The notes beneath the pieces were generated by a model, which saw only the letters and a program-made list of their open reading frames with translations, made no database searches and was not told the DNA's origin. From positions 744,379 to 808,378 of the forward strand of contig QJPP01001558.1 of the NCBI GenBank assembly GCA_003996215.1: a stretch of 64,000 nt of DNA, read 5' to 3'. Both the position numbers and the translations under genes were made by a program. The DNA is from Jaltomata sinuosa (Eukaryota; Streptophyta; Magnoliopsida; Solanales; Solanaceae). This document shows positions 58,186-64,000 of this stretch, piece after piece. How positions within the stretch are numbered: the first letter of the stretch is position 1; the number at the start of each line of letters is the position of its first letter.

Positions 58186-58425
58186 ATTTGTCAAAAAACA
58201 ATAGGAGAAAAAAGAAGCTTATACTAGAACGATATATTTTTTTATGTGTGTCTAACAATAAACTGGTTTTAGTAAGTTCATTATGTATGTTTATATATAT
58301 TTTTAAATTAAATTTGGGGTAGGGGAAGGGAAAATGGGGAGGGGATCACAAGGTGGGTAATCGAACCCTCATTAACAAGGTGAAAGTTAAGGTAGTCAAC
58401 CAACAGAGAGCTGCTGATTTCCCAT
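58186..58425. repeat. Duplicated segment containing a tRNA-derived SINE, copy 1
   Basis: From ATATTTGTCAAAAAACAATA through GGTAATCGAACCCTCATTAA this matches 60582-60775 nearly base for base over about 195 bp. The last part is a minus-strand SINE with B-box GGGTTCGATTACCC and an A-box-like AGCTCTCTGTTGGTTGACTA, seen only in this copy. Confidence 0.8.
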
Positions 58426-59422
58426 TGATCATGTATATATATATAACCTATTATTTTAATTGGATAAAATGGTTTTGCTATTACTTAGGCACTTTTAATT
58501 ACATGGACTTTATCAATCAGGTGATGCATTTAACCCTTTAATAAAACTGACAAATATGTACAGTGTTCCATAGGAAAATAGTTACTCTTATATGAGTTGC
58601 ATTGATTAGGACCAAAAACAATAACATGGAGAATTATGTTTTGGTGTGTGGTCACAATTGAGGGAACATACAAGAAATTGGGTTTGTCTTAACTTTATAT
58701 TTATAACATGGAATCATCATGCACTCAATTATGTTTATAAATTAGGATCCAAAACATTGGGTTCTGCTTTGGAAGAATTTTGTATCTCCTTCAGGTGTTT
58801 AATTTTGTGCATCTTTAGTTTTGTCTTAACTTTAACAAGGTACTAAATTAATTTTTGTACAAGATATTTTACAGTAGATGCCTACACTTGAAGAGACATC
58901 TCACTATACATACTTGCCTCTTGAACCTATTGAAGGCAGACGTGATCCTCTGCTCCAATTCCTCTCCCAAAGCACCTCTTCCCATCTTCTCTTTTAATAC
59001 TTGTTATTTAAGATATTTGTTTGTGAGTTATTTGTGCGACGACGAATTGTACTTGGTGACTGAAGAATGATAGTGACACCACTGATTTCCTGAGTCTAGC
59101 TTTCTGTACTGCACAATGTAGCTTTCTGAATCCAATAGAGTTGGCCTCTAAGTTAGTTACAGCCATGGTGCTACTATACCCATTTATTAACTGGCTGGCT
59201 TTCTCTATGATTGAAGCAACTTTAAGACTTGGTGTCAATGGCGGGTGGCAGAATGAAGTTACCAGTTTCAAAAAAAAATAAAATGGCGGGTGGCAGAATG
59301 CGTCTTTAATTAATTGGAAAGCCAATGGTCTGACTGTTTTATCTGATCCAGTTTACATATTAATAAGTGATTTGGGTTCGAGGCCTTTTGCTCTGTGGAG
59401 CAATTGAAATGCTGCTCTGTAT

Positions 59423-59530
59423 GTTTCGGCTTCAAGGGCCTTTGCTCTTCTGTTCTATGAATTTGGCTGCTCGGTATATTTTGGCTTCAAGGGCTTTTGC
59501 TCTTTTGTTCTATGAATTTGGCTGATCAAT
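59423..59530 (+). repeat. 56-bp tandem duplication
   Basis: TTTCGGCTTCAAGGGCCTTT...TTCTATGAATTTGGCTG is followed by a second copy at about 59479, with a partial third unit just upstream. Confidence 0.8.
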
Positions 59531-60581
59531 TTGATTCTTTTTTCAAAATTGGATTCCTAGTATGAGTGGGTTTGTGTTGTCCGAATCCACATTTTTTCTC
59601 ACTTATATATAGAATGTAACTTATCCTTTTAGACACAATGATGCCGAATTGGCCAGAACTTCATTGTGATCTGCTGGTTCTAATAGAAGTCAATCGAATA
59701 TCTTGATTTGGGCAGGTTGATATTCCCAGTAGCACTCTGTGCATTGGATAGCTTAATTGATTCTTCTGTTTCTCCATAGCTTTGATTATCTTTGTGGTTA
59801 TATTGCTTGATGCTCAAATTATAGTAGAAGTTGGTTTTCTCAGTATGAACATTAAAATATCTTGTTTTCATTGTTGCCTGAATTCCTGAAGAAACAGTTG
59901 GAGAAAACAAGGAACCAGCTTCTAGAAGCAACTCAGATTCAGTTCAAGCTTTTAAGATTTCTGTAAATTAAATCATACCATGAAGGATTTGGCTTCACAT
60001 GACGAATCAAGAAATGACTCTTTGTTTGTGCTGCACTGTTGTTTCTATTTTATGAAGTATGGACATTGTTGTGTATATATCATTTTCTTATCAGTAGAAA
60101 AATTAGTTAACCAAAATTTATAATAAATATTTTATTGGTTTGATTATCGGTTTAGCGTGTTTACAAATTGAAAACTGATAAATTGAATTGGTTATACATA
60201 AAATCGGATTGAACTAACCGATGCACACCCATACTCGCAAGGCGCGAAAGGTATGTGATGCACCTATTATGAGCCTGACTTGTGTGAGTTTTTCTTGGAT
60301 TTTCACCATTGCTGCTTGGGTTGCCACATTCTTGAGAATGATGCTATCATACTACATACAGAAACTTTTTAAGTTTTTATAAGAATTTAGAAACAAATCT
60401 TAAAACAAGTGTTTTAATGTTTCACTTTTAATGGTATTTTTCACCACGGAAGTCACATAATTGGGTTTTCCATCTATGGATTATGGCCATTGATGTTTGC
60501 CTAGGATTACAAATGTCCGAGGAAAAAGGAGCAGACAAAGAAGTCATAAAATGTCATTAGTATTCTTCATTGATACCTATA

Positions 60582-60775
60582 TTTGTCAAAAGAGAATAGG
60601 AGAAAAAAGAAGTTTATACTAAAACGATATATTTTTGTATGTGTAACAGTAAACTAAATTTCGTAAGTTCATTATGTATATTTATATATATATTTAAATT
60701 AAATTGTGGGTAGGGGAAGGGGAAATGTAGAGGGGATTACAAGGTGGATAATCGAATCCTCATTAACAAGGCATA
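60582..60775. repeat. Duplicated segment containing a SINE, copy 2 (truncated)
   Basis: Matches 58186-58380 and stops after CCTCATTAACAAGGC, before the A-box region. A scrap of CGGTT-family hAT sequence follows at once. Confidence 0.8.
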
Positions 60776-61463
60776 TAATTTATCGATTCAGTTTGGTTAT
60801 TTCTTTGAACAAAATCAAAATCAAACCAAATATTATCAATTTTTAAAAATGTAAAACCAAACCAAATAAATCAGTTTATTTAATCAGTTTGGTTAGATTT
60901 TTTGGTTTGAATCAGTTTTTACCCTCCTACAATAAAAAGGTATGGTATATGATAAAATATAATTATTAAATAACAAATACAAAATGAGATTTTTTTTTTA
61001 TTAGTGTAGAAATGATTAATTTAAAACCAATTATGAGACCAAATTGAGAGGGTCCTCATGATGTTTTGTCCAAAAATGATGGAGGGCACGTCTTGCTAAA
61101 AGCGAACATGACGTGAACCATGGAAGGGAAAGGAAAAGAAAAGAAAAACAAATAATCAAATTGCAGATTTGCTTTATCTGTCAACATTTCCTTTTCTCTT
61201 CCACATATATCAATTAATTACGCTTCGATTGTGATCGACTATATGAATCTTTTGTATACATTAAGGATTCTTCATAATTTAAATTTATAATTATATGAAT
61301 CTTTGTTTTTCTTCTGAATGTTGTTGTTGTCATGTCACTCTTCTTCAATCATCCTTAATTGAGGTTATGAAGTAATGATCTTTTTGTTTGGAGAGAGTGT
61401 TCATCGTGTATCGGAGGTAATCTAATTTTATTTTTCTTTCAATTCATGTTACATTTCTGCAAG

Positions 61464-61587
61464 GCTATATTGCTCGGACTCTTCAAAAATGTCAATGGGT
61501 GCATGTCGAATTCTCCAAAAGTTAGTGTATTTTTTGAGAATCCGAGACGGGTGAGACATCGAAAATGAAGAGTCCGGCAACTTAGCT
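61464..61587. mobile_element. Palindromic MITE in the PHOX-like 5' UTR intron
   Basis: GCTATATTGCTCGGACTCTT at the left pairs with the reverse complement of AAGAGTCCGGCAACTTAGC at the right, and TTCTCCAAAAGTTAGTGTAT pairs across the centre with TTTTTTGAGAATCCGAGA. The element is 124 bp with a near-complete hairpin. Confidence 0.8.
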
Positions 61588-61746
61588 GCAAGGGATATCT
61601 AATTCCATGAATCAAAATTACATCTGTAGAGTGCCATCTGATTTTTATTTTTTTGTTGCCGAGTAATGTGGGTTCTTGAAAAATGAATGGTTATCTTATA
61701 CAAACATGAGTTAGATGATCTTTTGCCATTCATTTCAGAATTGAAC

Positions 61747-61913
61747 AGGGGCAGAGCCAGGTAGGTTCCCTTTCGGCAGATAAATATGCTAATTATACGT
61801 GGCTAAAATTATTTTTATGTATACATAGTAGATGTTGAACCTCCTTCGACTTCTTCGCGTGTTTACTTCTTTATATTTTGAACCCCTTAGTGAAAATTCT
61901 GGTTCCGCCACTG
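61747..61913. repeat. Short dispersed repeat with GGGGCAGAGCCAG / GGTTCCGCCACTG ends
   Basis: The left GGGGCAGAGCCAGG and the right CTGGTTCCGCCACTG are inverted. The internal AGTAGATGTTGAACCTCCTT and TTTTGAACCCCTTAGTGAAA stretches are common in solanaceous introns and flanks, from memory. 167 bp, non-coding. Confidence 0.65.
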
Positions 61914-62107
61914 GTATCGAACATGTTTGAAAAGATTGGTCTTTATATTGATCGTTCTTTAGTCTTGGAAATTTATTTCCGTAGCATTGTTATAGTTATT
62001 TATTCGTTTTTGAATGATTAGCATCTAATCTTTCTTTCTGGTTTTCAGGACAAAACTGTAAGTTGATTTTGGGGTACCCTAAGATTAGCTTATTGGAGTA
62101 ACAAACT

Positions 62108-64000
62108 ATGGAGAAACCCGCCGGGAAGAAGAAAAGTCAAGTAAAATCAAAGTCCAATGCTGGAAATGTGAAGCATGGCAAAGATTCTTCAGAGCATAAA
62201 TCAAAAGCATTTGATGAGGACACAGCTGTGTTCATCAAGATGTCTAAAGAATTGAAGGAAGAAGGGAACAAGCTCTTTCAGAAGCGCGATCACGAGGGCG
62301 CTATGTTGAAGTATGAGAAGGCACTCAAATTGCTTCCTAGGAATCATATTGATGTAGCCTATTTGCATAGCAACCTGGCTAGTTGCTATATGCAAATGGG
62401 GCGTAGTGAGTTTCCGAGAGCTATAAATGAATGTAATTTGGCACTTGAAGTTGCTCCCAAGTATAGCAAAGCTTTGTTGAAGAGAGCAAAGTGTTATGAA
62501 TCATTGAATAGGCTTGATTTAGCTTTAAGGGATGTGAACCATGTCTTGAGTATTGAACCTAACAATTTGACTGCTTTGGAGATTGCAGAGAAGGTTAAAA
62601 AGGAAATAGAAGAAATACTTAATGTTGAAGATAAAAAAGTAGTCTTACCCCTTCCACTATCTACCAATGTTGTGAAGGATAACACGAAAAAGAACAATAA
62701 ACTTGATAGAAAGAGGATAGTTGAGATTAAGGAAACTAAGATTGAGGAAGTCGAAGAAAAGAAGGCCGAGGACAAGGTGGTAGTGGAGGAGAAGAGAAGC
62801 ATCCAGGGAGAACAATCAGTGACAAGAACAGTGAAGTTGGTTCTCGGGGAGGATATAAGATGGGCAAAGTTACCAGTTAGTTGCAGTTTTCGACTTGTGA
62901 GAGACATAGTTCTAGATCGATTTCCAAATTTGAAGGGTGCACTTATCAAGTACAGGGATCAAGAAGGTGACTTGGTTACTATCACGACTACTGATGAGCT
63001 CAGGTTGGCTGAATCATCTGTTGATCTTCAAGGTTCTTTAAGACTCTACATCAAAGAAGTTAGTCCAGATAAAGAACCTATGTATTTGAGGGTTGAAGAA
63101 GATGTGAAATCGAGCACTTGCAAATCAACTATAGTAAAAAAGGATGGGCGTGTGGAGGAGGGGAGGGAACTGAATAAAGGGCCAACTTGCCCTGAGAACT
63201 GGTTTGTCCAATTTGCAAGGCTATTCAAGAACCATGTTGGAGTTGATTGTGACTCGTATCTGGATCTTCACGAGGCAGGAATGAAATTATATTCAGAAGC
63301 TATGGAGGACAATGTTACAAATGAAGAAGCAGAAGAGCTTTTTGACATTGCTTCAGCTCAGTTCCAAGAGATGGCAGCTTTGTCTTTGTTTAACTGGGGA
63401 AATGTACATATGTCCAGAGCAAGAAGGGAAGTATTTTTCACAGGAGAGGGTTCTGGGGCGACGGTGTCGGAGCAGGTTAAATCTGCATATGAATGGGCAG
63501 AAAAAGAATATGAAATTGCAGAAATGAGGTATGAAGAAGCTCTTAGGGTCAAGCCAGATTTCTACGAAAGCCTTCTTGCACTCGGTCAGCAGCAGTTTGA
63601 ACAAGCAAAACTCTCATGGTACTATTTGATTGGGAGTAAAGTTGAGTTAGAGACAGGGACATGTGCAGAGATCTTGGAGCTATATAACAAGGCTGAGGAT
63701 AGCATCGATAGAGGGATGGAAATGTGGGAAGAGATGGAAGAAGAACATCTAAATGGACTCTCGAAATATGAGGAAAATAAAGCTAAATTGCACAAAAGGG
63801 GGTTGGATGGTATACTTAAAGATAAACCAGCTGAAGAAGCTAACGAGCAGACTGAAAACATGAGGTCACAGATTTACCTGTTATGGGGAACCATGCTTTA
63901 CGAACGTTCCGTGGTGGAATTTAAGATAGGATTACCAACCTGGGAAGAATGTCTAGATGTTGCAGTTGAAAAGTTTGAACTAGCTGGAGCATCTCAGACT
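62108..64000 (+). CDS. TPR-PB1 protein of the PHOX/CLMP1 type, 5' part (cut by window end)
   Basis: Plant PHOX proteins combine TPRs with a PB1 domain and are thought to act as Hsp90/Hsp70-linked adaptors; one member, CLMP1, is needed for chloroplast separation. The frame is open from ATG 62108 to the window edge, 631 codons of a family usually near 750. A lysine-rich start (MEKPAGKKKSQVKSKSN) leads into three TPRs at about residues 45-155 (EEGNKLFQKRDHEGAMLKYE, then NHIDVAYLHSNLASCYMQMG). A charged E/K-rich linker (about 160-235) follows, then a PB1 domain at about 240-320 that has both the basic lysine (TRTVKLVLGED) and an acidic loop (KYRDQEGDLVTITTTDEL). After that comes the family's conserved C-terminal region (PENWFVQFARLFKNHVGVDC, then LSLFNWGNVHMSRARREVF). 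No intron or lesion is seen. The 3' end, and so the exact length and isoform, lie outside the window. Confidence 0.93.
   Translation, partial: MEKPAGKKKSQVKSKSNAGNVKHGKDSSEHKSKAFDEDTAVFIKMSKELKEEGNKLFQKRDHEGAMLKYEKALKLLPRNHIDVAYLHSNLASCYMQMGRSEFPRAINECNLALEVAPKYSKALLKRAKCYESLNRLDLALRDVNHVLSIEPNNLTALEIAEKVKKEIEEILNVEDKKVVLPLPLSTNVVKDNTKKNNKLDRKRIVEIKETKIEEVEEKKAEDKVVVEEKRSIQGEQSVTRTVKLVLGEDIRWAKLPVSCSFRLVRDIVLDRFPNLKGALIKYRDQEGDLVTITTTDELRLAESSVDLQGSLRLYIKEVSPDKEPMYLRVEEDVKSSTCKSTIVKKDGRVEEGRELNKGPTCPENWFVQFARLFKNHVGVDCDSYLDLHEAGMKLYSEAMEDNVTNEEAEELFDIASAQFQEMAALSLFNWGNVHMSRARREVFFTGEGSGATVSEQVKSAYEWAEKEYEIAEMRYEEALRVKPDFYESLLALGQQQFEQAKLSWYYLIGSKVELETGTCAEILELYNKAEDSIDRGMEMWEEMEEEHLNGLSKYEENKAKLHKRGLDGILKDKPAEEANEQTENMRSQIYLLWGTMLYERSVVEFKIGLPTWEECLDVAVEKFELAGASQT

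Larger units (their letters stand above)
58039..61290. other. Intergenic DNA between the small membrane gene and the PHOX-like gene
   Basis: I see no convincing gene. It contains a duplicated SINE-bearing segment (58186-58425 and 60582-60775), a short tandem repeat (59423-59530), and scraps of the CGGTTCGGTTT hAT family (60085-60232, where ATTATCGGTTTAGC runs to CCGATGCACACCC, and 60775-60930). Several open frames of 60-105 codons have no protein-like features. Confidence 0.45.
61300..62107 (+). promoter_or_regulatory. 5' UTR of the PHOX-like gene with a probable intron
   Basis: A donor-like GGAG/GTAATC at 61416/61417 and an acceptor-like TGGTTTTCAG/GAC at 62048/62049 suggest a 5' UTR intron of about 632 bp, common in this class of plant gene. 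The short second leader (62049-62107) has an in-frame TGA and no competing ATG that I see. Confidence 0.45.

Noticed and set aside
62494..62949. 151-codon open frame antisense in the PHOX-like gene
   Set aside because: It is the complement of the charged linker and TPR coding sequence; its Ser/Phe/Leu-rich composition is what an E/K-rich frame gives in reverse.

Overview
This window is nuclear DNA of a flowering plant, most likely a member of the Solanaceae. Three things point there: split genes with short GT-AG introns, AT-rich intergenic DNA packed with small transposons, and SINE fragments that resemble the TS (TTG-tailed) and other tRNA-derived SINE families I associate with tobacco, tomato and potato. 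I cannot name the species. There is no sign of bacterial, organellar or viral origin.

Four protein genes are recognisable and a fifth is plausible. The left edge (15-10571, +) holds the last eight exons of TRS120, a TRAPPII vesicle-tethering subunit. A three-exon flotillin lies on the minus strand (12214-14857), tail to tail with TRS120. A nine-exon plasma-membrane protein of the plant tweety-like family occupies 22682-26973 (+). A single-exon serine-rich protein gene is at 40120-40734 (+). A small C-terminally anchored membrane protein gene of unknown family is proposed at 57384-58038 (+). The right edge (62108-64000, +) holds the 5' part of a TPR plus PB1 co-chaperone-like gene (PHOX/CLMP1 type), cut by the window end. 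These genes do not form a pathway. What they share is membrane trafficking and organisation (TRS120, flotillin, tweety-like), and part of the gene order may be ancient.

The intergenic DNA is a transposon graveyard. It contains an L1-type LINE with most of its second ORF missing, an RTE-type reverse transcriptase fragment with a mutated active site, the 3' end of a Ty1/copia element with its LTR, a hAT transposase remnant, and two hAT-type non-autonomous elements with recognisable 8-bp target duplications. It also has at least eight CTCCCTCCGT-type MITEs, several hAT-type MITEs, many SINE pieces and five or more large foldback elements (0.27-3.3 kb). Several are nested: a 916-bp foldback inside a MITE at 19.1-20.3 kb, a MITE inside a foldback at 36.1-37.2 kb, a hAT element inside an older hAT-type element at 38.6-39.8 kb, and an LTR-like insert inside a foldback at 52.3-55.5 kb.

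I see no novel defence or enzymatic system. The best leads are structural: long inverted repeats that could give hairpin RNA, nested insertions that date one another, SINEs lying next to splice sites, a possible gene fragment antisense in a TRS120 intron, and a small unrecognised membrane-protein gene.
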